Source of the DNA: Candidatus Omnitrophota bacterium
GTDB lineage: Bacteria > Omnitrophota > Gorgyraeia > B26-G9
NCBI GenBank assembly: GCA_018817165.1
Contig: JAHITY010000026.1
Location: forward strand, 1 to 44,811
Reading direction: 5' to 3'
DNA length: 44,811 nt
Positions 1-7,029 of this stretch are shown here, piece by piece (position 1 is the first letter of the stretch; each line of letters starts with the position of its first letter). The notes beneath the pieces were generated by a model. The model made no database searches. It saw only the letters and a list, made by a program, of their open reading frames with translations, and had not been told where the DNA came from. The translations under genes and the position numbers were made by a program.

Positions 1-1
1 A

Positions 2-124
2 ATTTTACAAATTTTCAGTGTCACTGTTTTTGAGAAAGTCTCTATTTTGCAACTACTTACAGATTATGAATACAATAACAAATTAACTGATTCTTGTAAC
101 CAACTAGAATTATTTGACTTATAA
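2..124 (+). CDS. C-terminal end of a DDE (IS4-like) transposase, cut by window edge
   Basis: The plus frame from base 2 is open from the window edge to a TAA at 122-124, giving about 40 residues. The tail contains VTVFEKVSILQLL and ends NQLELFDL. The pattern 'LFEK-x-PI/SI-x-Q' followed by a terminal 'NQL-x-LFD' is one I recognise from the C-terminus of IS4-type DDE transposases; that assignment is from memory of the family. The gene start, catalytic residues and left inverted repeat lie outside the window, so it is not possible to say whether the element is intact. Its right end should fall within the next few tens of bases, before the repeat copy at 171. It could instead be an unrelated chance tail, but the terminal motif makes that less likely. 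Confidence 0.55.
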   Translation: MLQIFSVTVFEKVSILQLLTDYEYNNKLTDSCNQLELFDL

Positions 125-170
125 CCGGACACTAGTGATAAGCTATAAGTCATAAGTAAGCCATAAGCTA

Positions 171-262
171 CTAAATAATGCCTATAATTCATCAAAATAC
201 AGCGTAATTGATATAAATACATAGTAATTGAGCAGCATTAGATTATTAGATACTTAAATAAA
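171..262 (+). repeat. Dispersed direct repeat, copy R1 (short form)
   Basis: First of three same-orientation copies (others at 1283-1408 and 2631-2758). The shared core runs from TAATAATG or TAAATAATG through CAAAATACA and ATAAATACATAGTAAT to AGCA, about 65 bases with only a handful of differences. R1 lacks the leading TTGGTG and diverges after AGCAG. It ends at the A-run that forms the minus-strand U-tract of the next terminator. Upstream of it (125-170) is a simple AAGC/CATAAG-rich stretch with no gene. Confidence 0.8.
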
Positions 263-288
263 AAGGGATAGTCAATTGACTATCCCTT
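256..288 (-). terminator. Rho-independent terminator of the PEP-CTERM gene
   Basis: Bases 263-288 form a perfect 13-bp inverted repeat centred on AATT with arms beginning AAGGGATAGTC. On the minus strand it is followed by a T-rich tract. It lies 19 bases beyond the stop codon of the gene ending at 308. Confidence 0.85.
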
Positions 289-307
289 AAGTTTGTTAAA
301 TAAAGTT

Positions 308-958
308 TTAGTTTTTTTTCTTAAAGCCCAGTAACCCTAAGAGTGCAGGGCCAAAAAGTAACATTGTTGCCGGCTCTGGCACTGGATTGCTATTATCATT
401 CAGAATAACCCTTATTTCATCAAACATAGCATACACCGGAACAGTATCTCTAATACTTTGATCAGATGAGTATCCATTTGCCGCATGTAGTCTTAGACGA
501 TAAGTATCAGCTTCTGGGGCAGAATAACTCCAAAACTCCCAACCAGTATTGCTATCGCCATTAAGTCGAGAACTATACCATTGATCCGCAATCCCACCGC
601 TATTGTACATAGCCATTCTAGCGTAATCATTAAAAGTCGGATCCAAACAATAAAAAGCCGCCCAGCCTTCTAAAACATCTCCCGCATTCAAATAAAAAAC
701 CTGCTCTAACATTGCCTGACCACTACCCAAAGGGTTCATAAGGCTAAAATACTCCCCTTCTTGCGGTTCAAATAAATTTCCATCGATAGTGACACTAGTA
801 ACAACAGTAGTGGGATTGTAATAACTATTCCATCCTGTCGTATTTCCGGCTTCAAATCCACCATTTTCTATAATAGTTTGAGCCCTAGCCCCTTGTACAT
901 TAAAACCTAAAACCAATACAACAATTGCCGTCAAAACAAATACTACTTTTCCATTCAT
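308..958 (-). CDS. PEP-CTERM sorting-domain protein
   Basis: A 216-residue exported protein. The ATG at 958 is preferred over an upstream one because AAAGGAG lies 7 bases before it and the protein then begins directly with a signal peptide (hydrophobic residues 5-20, cleavage near ARA-QT). The mature part opens with NGGFEAGNTTGW, a start often seen in PEP-CTERM proteins with a carbohydrate-binding-like beta sandwich. The C-terminus has the full tripartite signal: VPEPA at 193-197, a hydrophobic span to about 211 and a final FKKKN. Family knowledge says such tails are cut by exosortase at the outer surface, linked to exopolysaccharide; no exosortase gene is in this window. It is a single-gene unit with a sigma-54-like promoter upstream and a terminator downstream, and is flanked by two repeat copies. 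Confidence 0.9.
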   Translation of the reverse strand: MNGKVVFVLTAIVVLVLGFNVQGARAQTIIENGGFEAGNTTGWNSYYNPTTVVTSVTIDGNLFEPQEGEYFSLMNPLGSGQAMLEQVFYLNAGDVLEGWAAFYCLDPTFNDYARMAMYNSGGIADQWYSSRLNGDSNTGWEFWSYSAPEADTYRLRLHAANGYSSDQSIRDTVPVYAMFDEIRVILNDNSNPVPEPATMLLFGPALLGLLGFKKKN

Positions 959-995
959 CTGGTTCTCCTTTGTTAAATTAAAATATAAATAAAAG

Positions 996-1011
996 AGCAT
1001 TTTTCATGCCA
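996..1011 (-). promoter_or_regulatory. Sigma-54 (RpoN) type -24/-12 promoter for the PEP-CTERM gene
   Basis: Read on the minus strand the site is TGGCATG-AAAA-ATGCT, compared with the consensus TGGCAYG-N4-TTGCW. The invariant GG and GC are at the correct 10-base spacing, and the only clear departure is A for T at the first position of the -12 element. The predicted start near 986 leaves a roughly 28-base leader holding the AAAGGAG ribosome site. PEP-CTERM genes are known in other bacteria to be driven by RpoN with the PrsK/PrsR pair. Confidence 0.65.
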
Positions 1012-1109
1012 AACTACATTAAAAATAGATGGATTTCATCTTTAATCTTTTCAGTATCTTACGCAGCAACTAAAATATACTAATATTAAAATTAAACTTA
1101 TTTCGTTGT

Positions 1110-1131
1110 TTTAGAAATACATATGTCTAAA
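1110..1131. promoter_or_regulatory. Dyad upstream of the sigma-54 promoter, possible activator site
   Basis: TTTAGA (1110-1115) and TCTAAA (1126-1131) form inverted arms separated by 10 bases that contain CATATG. It lies about 110 bases upstream of the -24 element, where enhancer-binding activators usually bind. In an AT-rich region such a dyad can arise by chance. Confidence 0.3.
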
Positions 1132-1282
1132 TTTTTCAACAAATTTATTTTTATTAAAACAAAGAAAATTAAATCACTTGGTTTTAAAGGAGAATCTTAA
1201 GCAAAATTATAACTAATTATCAATTGATCATATTTTTTTTAGTTTTTTATACTATTAGCTATAAGCGATTATCCTTTTTATA

Positions 1283-1408
1283 TTGGTGCCTAATAATGCC
1301 TATAATTCTCAAAATACAGCGTGATTGGGATAAATACATAGTAATCAAGCAATGGCTCTGTTGGGAGAGCATCCGTGAGCTTTTTCTTGCTTTATCGTTG
1401 TAGAAAAA
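1283..1408 (+). repeat. Dispersed direct repeat, copy R2
   Basis: Starts TTGGTGCCTAATAATG and shares the 65-base core with R1 and R3. With R3 it also shares a diverged second half of about 60 bases, recognisable by GGGAGAGCAT versus GGCAAGAGTAT and TTTATCGTTGTAGAAAAA versus TTTATCGTCGTAAAAAAA. It lies 3' of the 2H-like gene that ends at 1505. Confidence 0.8.
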
Positions 1409-1504
1409 TAAACCTTTTATAATTCGGCTAAATAAAAGCATTACATTGACCTTTAAATGCTCGTATCTATTTTGTCATTATTTTAGCTTTGTTTATTACA
1501 AGTA

Positions 1505-2470
1505 TTAAATAGAACTTAAAATTATAGCAACTCTGTTATAATCATTATTCTCCGTAAAATCGAGACTCCCCTTCAGCGGAAGTTTAATCATAACAGAATC
1601 GTAGCTTTTTTCTCCCCGTGAAGAGAATTGACCACCTAAAATAGTATCAATTATAATATGATTTAGTGAAAATGTTTGATTATTTCCTTCAAGCATATTT
1701 TTATTGAGTATATCTGCTGAGGCAAGAATATCAGCATCATGTTCAGGAATATATATTATTCTTCCTATCGTAAGCGTTGCGCTCCATCTATGCATCCAAC
1801 CGCTGCTTTTCGGAAAACTTCTTTGCATAGCATCATTAAACCAATCCATAAATTTAGGATTATTGATTTCTAGGCCAATACCTCCATCATCGTTTAAAAT
1901 AACTTTAGCTGCCAAATCACCATGATAAGCAAATACGCCCTGAAGATTATGTGCTATTTCTTGTTTTAATACTTTAAGGATTGCTGCTGGAATTGGTTCC
2001 AGCAGCTGCTCTCCTGGATGATTCAAATCAGTTCCTTTAAGGGTTCCGACTAAAGTCAAATGTAAAGATTCCTGATCTATCGGAGATAATAACAAAAACT
2101 GTCGCAAGTGCTCTGGCAGGGCTTTTACTAATAAATCCTGTTTTTCCTTTACAGCAGCAACAAAACTATCAGGAAAGTTACGGATTGTTACTGAAACAGG
2201 AGTATACATTATTTCTCGTCCATAACGCTTTTTATAATAACTCCTAACTTTTTCAATATTGATGACAGCGGTTTTTCCTCTTAGATAAGCCACATCAGTT
2301 TCATCAAATGAATCTCTAAAATCAGCAGAGCTCATCGCCACTTTTGGTGCCAAAAATGAAATGTGCCGAATATCATTGTAAATTACTGTTTCCGCATAAG
2401 TGTTCATAGTAAATACAAACAACAAGGCAAAAAAGTAGCTACTGAATGTCAAACTTTTAATTATCCGCAT
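1505..2470 (-). CDS. Secreted 2H-phosphoesterase-like protein (LigT fold), second motif degenerate
   Basis: A 321-residue protein with a signal peptide (cleavage near residue 26, TYA-ET). The middle and C-terminal parts resemble the 2H phosphoesterase superfamily (LigT/2'-5' RNA ligase-like). There is an H-x-T motif at 137-139 in ESLHLTLVG, a second strand reading TLTIGR at 232-237, and the usual closing pattern HIIIDTILGG...GEKSYDSVMIKLPL. In active members the second motif is also H-x-T; here the His position is Thr232, although His227 lies nearby. Export and a lost catalytic His make the role unclear; a binding or structural function is possible. It stands alone between repeats R2 and R3. 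The ribosome site before the ATG is weak (GAGACTCGATAA). Confidence 0.6.
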   Translation of the reverse strand: MRIIKSLTFSSYFFALLFVFTMNTYAETVIYNDIRHISFLAPKVAMSSADFRDSFDETDVAYLRGKTAVINIEKVRSYYKKRYGREIMYTPVSVTIRNFPDSFVAAVKEKQDLLVKALPEHLRQFLLLSPIDQESLHLTLVGTLKGTDLNHPGEQLLEPIPAAILKVLKQEIAHNLQGVFAYHGDLAAKVILNDDGGIGLEINNPKFMDWFNDAMQRSFPKSSGWMHRWSATLTIGRIIYIPEHDADILASADILNKNMLEGNNQTFSLNHIIIDTILGGQFSSRGEKSYDSVMIKLPLKGSLDFTENNDYNRVAIILSSI

Positions 2471-2630
2471 TTATCGAGTCTCGCTTGTTTTTATTGCGAA
2501 AAATATCAATTAAGGATACCTAAACATACTAAGATTTGCAATATATGTTGTTTTTAGCTTTTGCCTATGTTTTCGTAAAATCCGCTAGTGTAATTTAATG
2601 GCTTAAACCTGATAAATACTGGTGACTGTA

Positions 2631-2758
2631 TTGGTGACTAAATAATGACTATAATTCAGCAAAATACAACGTAATTGGTATAAATACATAGTAATTGAGC
2701 AGTTTTCTATCGGCAAGAGTATTAGGTGAATTTTTACTAATTTATCGTCGTAAAAAAA
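2631..2758 (+). repeat. Dispersed direct repeat, copy R3 (longest)
   Basis: Starts TTGGTGACTAAATAATG; a partial duplicate TGGTGACTGTAT lies just before it at 2619-2630. It carries the common core and the same second half as R2, and ends in the A-run at 2752-2758 that is the U-tract of the tRNA terminator. Inside the core, AATTGGTAT and ATACATAGTAATT make a weak dyad around AA. Confidence 0.8.
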
Positions 2759-2784
2759 GAGACTATTGTAAAAATAGCCTCTTT
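2752..2784 (-). terminator. Rho-independent terminator of tRNA-Ala
   Basis: Arms AAAGAG-x-CTATT and AATAG-x-CTCTTT (2756-2767 with 2773-2784) have one mismatch and a 5-base loop, followed on the minus strand by seven T. It starts 8 bases after the tRNA 3' end. Confidence 0.85.
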
Positions 2785-2791
2785 AAAATAA

Positions 2792-2864
2792 TGGAGCAGA
2801 TGAGATTCGAACTCACGACCCCCACGTTGCGAACGTGGTGCTCTCCCAGCTGAGCCACTGCCCC
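2792..2864 (-). tRNA. tRNA-Ala (anticodon CGC)
   Basis: A 73-base cloverleaf. The acceptor stem is GGGGCAG/CTGCTCC and includes the G3:U70 pair that identifies alanine tRNA. The D arm is GCTC/GAGC, and the anticodon arm CCACG-TTCGCAA-CGTGG gives anticodon CGC (codon GCG). The variable loop has 5 bases, the T arm has loop TTCGAAT, and the discriminator base is A. The 3' CCA is not encoded. It is a single-gene unit with its own promoter and terminator. Confidence 0.95.
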
Positions 2865-2879
2865 GTTTATTTACAAATC

Positions 2880-2908
2880 ATTATATGTAAAATCAGGATT
2901 TCTTTCAA
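2880..2908 (-). promoter_or_regulatory. Sigma-70 promoter of tRNA-Ala
   Basis: Minus-strand TTGAAA (2903-2908), 17-base spacer, TATAAT (2880-2885). The predicted start is about 9 bases before the mature tRNA 5' end. Confidence 0.8.
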
Positions 2909-2945
2909 TCTTAATAATTTCGGATTTTTGAATAAAAATTGCTAA

Positions 2946-3611
2946 TCATTCAATCTCTAAATCAGTTAAATAAAACAGGTCCATTGCTAAACAATGGGTT
3001 ATCGGTTCCTTTTGATTATTATGCGTAATTGCCGTTATTTTATAGCGCGCGCCTGATACCGTGATCACATCTGATCCTTTGATTTCCCGGGAAATCATTT
3101 TTATGGAATTATTCGCGGGAAATATCGCAACTAGAAGCTTAGCGGAATTAAGATAATTAGCGTCAGCGATTAATTGTTTAGCCTGCTCCATGTCTTGCTT
3201 TGTTTCTATTTTCATTGTGCCGCTTTTAAAACTGTTTATTGCCCTAACCGCGCGTTTGTCTTTTATGGAAACTATTTCCATGACCTGAGAATAAGCATCG
3301 TCGGGAGAAGCTTGATGCGCTGATGTATAGCTGATCATATTACTAGTATCGACAATATATTTTTCATTGTTTAAATTTGCTTTTTTAGTATAAGTATAAA
3401 CATAATTGCCTCTGGTTAATTTAATGATTTTTTGTCCCAGAGGAATATCAATTGATTGAGATAAGTCATTTAAATCAATAGCTCCTGATTCTAAAATAGA
3501 AGTATCACCCTGATTGTCACTGCTATTATCAGTTGAAGCAGAATTATTACATGAGCATAAAATGCTGATAAAAGAAATCATCAACATGAAATTAATCATC
3601 CTTTTGGCCAT
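2946..3611 (-). CDS. Putative lipoprotein of unknown function
   Basis: A 221-residue protein whose N-terminus (hydrophobic to about residue 18, then LCSC-NN at 18-23) reads as a lipoprotein signal with the acylated Cys at about 21. A short Ser/Asn/Asp-rich linker follows. The rest is mixed alpha/beta without motifs I recognise. The start is supported by AAAGGA eight bases upstream. It follows the COG2509 flavoprotein gene by 35 bases and is the last gene of that colinear group. The Asp after +2 is absent (Asn, Asn follow Cys), so no inner-membrane retention signal is evident and outer-membrane sorting is possible. Confidence 0.7.
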   Translation of the reverse strand: MAKRMINFMLMISFISILCSCNNSASTDNSSDNQGDTSILESGAIDLNDLSQSIDIPLGQKIIKLTRGNYVYTYTKKANLNNEKYIVDTSNMISYTSAHQASPDDAYSQVMEIVSIKDKRAVRAINSFKSGTMKIETKQDMEQAKQLIADANYLNSAKLLVAIFPANNSIKMISREIKGSDVITVSGARYKITAITHNNQKEPITHCLAMDLFYLTDLEIE

Positions 3612-3646
3612 AAAGCAGTCCTTTCCCTGTTAAATTTTAAATAAAT

Positions 3647-5224
3647 TCAGGCTTGTAAAATAGCTTCCGCTACTTTTATCCCATCCAATGCCGCGGAAAC
3701 AATCCCTCCGGCATAACCTGCGCCTTCGCCAATCGGATAAAGTCCTTTTATACTGCTGCTATACTGTTCATCTCTTAAAATACGCACTGGCGATGAAGTC
3801 CTGGTCTCAACTCCGGTTAATACTGCATCAGGCAGCGCAAAACCTTTAATTTTTTTATCAAATTCAAGCAAACCCAGCTTGATCGTATCAGTAACAAATT
3901 TTGGTAGACATTCAGTTAAATCACCCAGCAATACGCCAGGCGCATATGTTGCCCAGACATCACCCAAATATCTAGAAGGCATATTTTTTAAAAAATCTCC
4001 TGCTAATTGCGCTGGGGCATTAAAATTACTGCCTCCGGCTTTAAACGCCAGTTTTTCCCACTTGCGCTGAAATTCAATTCCGGCCAATGGATGCTCTGAG
4101 CCGAAATCCTCGGGTTTAACAGCCACAACAATCGCGCTATTAGCATTCTGATTATCTCTGGCAAATTCACTCATCCCATTTGTAACAATCCCGCCATTTT
4201 CCGATGAACTGGCCACCACGGTTCCGCCAGGGCACATGCAAAACGAATAAACCGAGCGTTTATTAGCCGTATGATGCACTAGCTTATATTCAGCCGGCCC
4301 TAATCTGGGATCAGTATAAAAATTATGATACTTAGCCTTACTGATTAAGCTTTGTGGATGCTCAATACGCACTCCAATCGAAAACGGCTTTGCCTGCATT
4401 CGCACACCTTTTTTATCCAGTAAAGCAAATGTTTCCCTAGCACTGCCGCCCAAAGCCAACATTATTGTTTCAGATTCAAAAACCTGATTGTCTGCGCTGA
4501 TCGCGGCAATAACCTTATTATTTTTAATAGTAAAATCAGTTATTTTAGTATTAAATTTAAATTGGCCGCCCAAGGCGATTATCTTTTTGCGCAAGTTTTT
4601 TACAACCCGGCTGAGTTTATCCGTACCAATATGCGGTTTAGCGCTGTAGAGTATTTCCTCTGGCGCTCCGGCCTGAACAAAAACATCAAAAACTTTTTGT
4701 GAACGCTTATCATTAATCAGGGTATAAAGCTTCCCATCGGAAAAAGTACCTGCTCCGCCTTCGCCAAACTGAATATTAGATTGTTCATCTAGCTGAGCTT
4801 GAGTAAAAAACTGTTTAATATCAACCATTCGGGCATCAACATCTTTGCCTTGCTCAATGATCAAGGGAGATAATCCTGCTTCAGCAAAAAGCAATGCACT
4901 GAAAAGTCCGGCCGGACCAGCGCCGATAATAATCGGATTTTGTTTGAGTTTTTTGCCTGCTATAGGAAGAGTGTAAACATTTGCTTCGTATTTTAGGATA
5001 TTTTTCTGATCAATAATAATCGTATCTTTGACTAAGTCACTTACAGTTACTGCCAGTGAATAGACAAAATAAATCACGGTTTTAGATCGAGCATCAATTG
5101 ATTTGCGTTTAAGCTCATAATGTTTAATCTGCTTAATATCAATATTTAATGCTCTGGATATGGCTTGTTTAAGCTCTTGCTCATTATGCTCAAACGGTAG
5201 TTTTAAATTCTGGACAAGAAACAT
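3647..5224 (-). CDS. FAD-dependent dehydrogenase, COG2509 family
   Basis: A 525-residue predicted cytoplasmic flavoprotein. Residues 1-85 form the small N-terminal domain typical of this family. The dinucleotide-binding motif IIIGAGPAGLF is at 98-108, followed by the family signature QFGEGGAGTFSDGKLYT near 157-173. Later come a conserved CPGG segment and the C-terminal FAD motif around GLYPIGEGAGYAGGIVSAALDG. The length matches the family. The substrate of COG2509 proteins is not established; they are annotated as NAD(P)/FAD-dependent oxidoreductases. The gene sits between two exported proteins of unknown function, with gaps of 27 and 35 bases, so co-transcription is likely. There is no signal peptide. 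Confidence 0.9.
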   Translation of the reverse strand: MFLVQNLKLPFEHNEQELKQAISRALNIDIKQIKHYELKRKSIDARSKTVIYFVYSLAVTVSDLVKDTIIIDQKNILKYEANVYTLPIAGKKLKQNPIIIGAGPAGLFSALLFAEAGLSPLIIEQGKDVDARMVDIKQFFTQAQLDEQSNIQFGEGGAGTFSDGKLYTLINDKRSQKVFDVFVQAGAPEEILYSAKPHIGTDKLSRVVKNLRKKIIALGGQFKFNTKITDFTIKNNKVIAAISADNQVFESETIMLALGGSARETFALLDKKGVRMQAKPFSIGVRIEHPQSLISKAKYHNFYTDPRLGPAEYKLVHHTANKRSVYSFCMCPGGTVVASSSENGGIVTNGMSEFARDNQNANSAIVVAVKPEDFGSEHPLAGIEFQRKWEKLAFKAGGSNFNAPAQLAGDFLKNMPSRYLGDVWATYAPGVLLGDLTECLPKFVTDTIKLGLLEFDKKIKGFALPDAVLTGVETRTSSPVRILRDEQYSSSIKGLYPIGEGAGYAGGIVSAALDGIKVAEAILQA

Positions 5225-5251
5225 AAATTCGCCTAATTCTATTTAGTTATT

Positions 5252-5986
5252 TTATTTATTTGCTGCTAATATCGCATCGGCCCATTTTTCGGCTGTTGCC
5301 CGCACTGCGGAAACATCTTGTTCATTATTATAAGTATTAAACAAATACACAAACAACAAACGCTCCCGCACTCGGACAAAAGTCGTGGCAATAATTAATG
5401 TCCAACTTTTAGTTCCATTAGAATATGTTGAGATCATCCCCATACTATAAGCATCTGGTTTAGAAAATAAAGTCCCCAGCTGAACCGGCTTATCAATATT
5501 TACTTTGGCCAAGTCCATTGATTTCATTTTCTGGTTAAACTCTGTTTCGCTATCCTTCATAATTTGATCAATATCTTCTTCAAAAGAACCCTGAACATAA
5601 TCAACCAGTTCCTTAAAATCACTTTCCTTGCAATCTTGATATTCACCCTGCCGCGCTATCTGAATAGACGCATACTGGTTTAATAAGAAATCTTCAGCCC
5701 CCTGTACAAACAAAGGAATATCGCTGGCGCGCATATACCCGGCTAATAGCCGGTTACTCCCGGGCACAAATATTTCCATCATCTCCCGAACATCATAACC
5801 AACTTCCACAAGCTCGGCATTAGGCTGCGGAATATTAATCAATGTTCCTCCGGCTTTAAAAGATTCCAGTTTATTCTCACTGATTTTAACCTGTGGATCA
5901 ATTATTTCAGTCTGGGCATTAGCCAAAACAATTGCGCTAAAAATAATAAAATTAATAATCATTAAGGCTATTAGCTTTTTTTTCAT
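5252..5986 (-). CDS. Exported protein of unknown function
   Basis: A 244-residue protein with a clear signal peptide: MKKK, hydrophobic residues 5-21 and cleavage near ANA-QT at 24/25. The mature part has a central stretch rich in acidic residues (about 120-150, SFEEDIDQIMKDSETEF, probably helical) and a C-terminal hydrophobic beta-like segment. No catalytic motif is evident and I do not recognise the family. The ATG follows AAAGGAACGAG. It lies 16 bases after the RDD gene and 27 before the flavoprotein gene. It is probably periplasmic. Confidence 0.75.
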   Translation of the reverse strand: MKKKLIALMIINFIIFSAIVLANAQTEIIDPQVKISENKLESFKAGGTLINIPQPNAELVEVGYDVREMMEIFVPGSNRLLAGYMRASDIPLFVQGAEDFLLNQYASIQIARQGEYQDCKESDFKELVDYVQGSFEEDIDQIMKDSETEFNQKMKSMDLAKVNIDKPVQLGTLFSKPDAYSMGMISTYSNGTKSWTLIIATTFVRVRERLLFVYLFNTYNNEQDVSAVRATAEKWADAILAANK

Positions 5987-6002
5987 TTCTCGTTCCTTTC
6001 AT

Positions 6003-6515
6003 TTATACAGTAAAATTTTTTAAAATAACATTAGCACTAACAGCAAAAGCGATTGTCACAATAATCAGGATTACAAATAAACGCAATAATACATATCTAA
6101 GTCTTACATCGTGATTACGCACAACAATAGTTTTTGCCAGCAGATCACCCCAACGCTGTTTTTTTTTGCTGAACATCAGCACTAAAATCTCAATCGGCCA
6201 GACAATCAAAGTAATATTTCTTAAAAAAAGCAGAAAGAAATTCGGAGTTTTTTCAAAGTCATCCTTATCCCTGACCGCAATCCCGACTACATATTTGCCC
6301 GGGCTGATCCCATAGATACAATCTTTAAAACAATAACCGAGGAATATTAGCGGAAAAAGCGTTAGAATTTTCATCCCAACTTCCGAGGGTGTTTGACCAA
6401 GTGTTCGGTTAAATATAAATAACAAAGAAAAGACAGCAATTGAGTATAAAAAAATATAGTCGATCAGTCCCGCAAACACACGGATTGTTCGAGAAGATAA
6501 TACCCGTTTTTCCAT
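6003..6515 (-). CDS. RDD-family membrane protein
   Basis: 170 residues from the ATG at 6515, chosen because AAAGGAC lies just upstream; the longer frame adds 18 residues with no ribosome site. The RDD family hallmarks are present: an Arg plus LIDYIFL near the start of the first membrane segment, the loop GISPGKYVVGIAV, and KKQRWGDLLAKTIVV near the end of the domain. Three membrane spans belong to the domain and a fourth lies at the C-terminus (about 145-163). RDD proteins have varied proposed roles, some in transport or ion antiport; none can be assigned here. It is the second gene of the 6860-2946 group. Confidence 0.85.
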   Translation of the reverse strand: MEKRVLSSRTIRVFAGLIDYIFLYSIAVFSLLFIFNRTLGQTPSEVGMKILTLFPLIFLGYCFKDCIYGISPGKYVVGIAVRDKDDFEKTPNFFLLFLRNITLIVWPIEILVLMFSKKKQRWGDLLAKTIVVRNHDVRLRYVLLRLFVILIIVTIAFAVSANVILKNFTV

Positions 6516-6602
6516 TTTATTGTCCTTTCTTGTCCTGATTATTTTACATGTAACAGAGTTTAAAGGCAATCCTCGATTTTTTTTAGTTCATTACCCAAAA
6601 GT

Positions 6603-6860
6603 TTAGATATCTTCCGGCAATTCCAGCATCTGATATACATTTGCTACTTGATTCAATTGTTTATGCACTTTATTAAAATAAGCCTGTCCATTTAACACTT
6701 CCCCAAAACACAGAGTGCTGAATAAACTTAAAGAAGAAAAGATAATAGCACAGAACAAGGCAGGTACTTTTGATTTAAGATTACCGCGCCGGCTAATTAA
6801 GGGGTTTAATAAAGAAAATTTATTAAATAAACTAGATATTGCACGAAACAAACCAATCAT
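6603..6860 (-). CDS. Small membrane or exported protein, unknown
   Basis: 85 residues from the ATG at 6860, supported by AAAGGAAAC; a longer frame starting at 6893 has no ribosome site. A basic N-terminus with SRR at 23-26 precedes a hydrophobic segment at about 34-52 (ALFCAIIFSSLSLFSTLCFG), followed by a polar C-terminal 33 residues with heptad-like spacing (YFNKVHKQLNQVANVYQML). It could be an exported peptide with a long n-region or a single-span protein. I do not recognise a family. It lies 87 bases before the RDD gene. Confidence 0.5.
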   Translation of the reverse strand: MIGLFRAISSLFNKFSLLNPLISRRGNLKSKVPALFCAIIFSSLSLFSTLCFGEVLNGQAYFNKVHKQLNQVANVYQMLELPEDI

Positions 6861-7029
6861 TTTGTTTCCTTTTTGTTTTTTAAATAAAGTCAATTTACCT
6901 TACATTTAAAACAAGGATAAAACAATATCTTGCGCAGTAATTAAGTTCTAAAGCACGCATTCATAAACAATTAACATGCAAGTTTACCATAGTTTTCCCC
7001 TTACTGCCAATTCGAGGAATCAATTAAAA

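Larger units (their letters stand above)
959..1504. other. Noncoding interval between PEP-CTERM gene and 2H-like gene
   Basis: No convincing gene: the short minus frame at 1259-1441 crosses the repeat and lacks any family resemblance. The interval contains the sigma-54-type promoter (996-1011), a dyad (1110-1131), AT-rich sequence from 1132 to 1282 in which I see nothing else, and repeat R2 (1283-1408). I see no hairpin terminator between R2 and the stop of the gene ending at 1505. Confidence 0.7.

Noticed and set aside
1259-1441. Short minus-strand reading frame as a gene
   Set aside because: It runs through repeat R2, has no ribosome site and no protein-like composition.
171-2758. R1-R3 as integron attC sites
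   Set aside because: The copies lack the paired RYYYAAC/GTTRRRY core sites and the strong imperfect palindrome of attC, and no integrase is visible.
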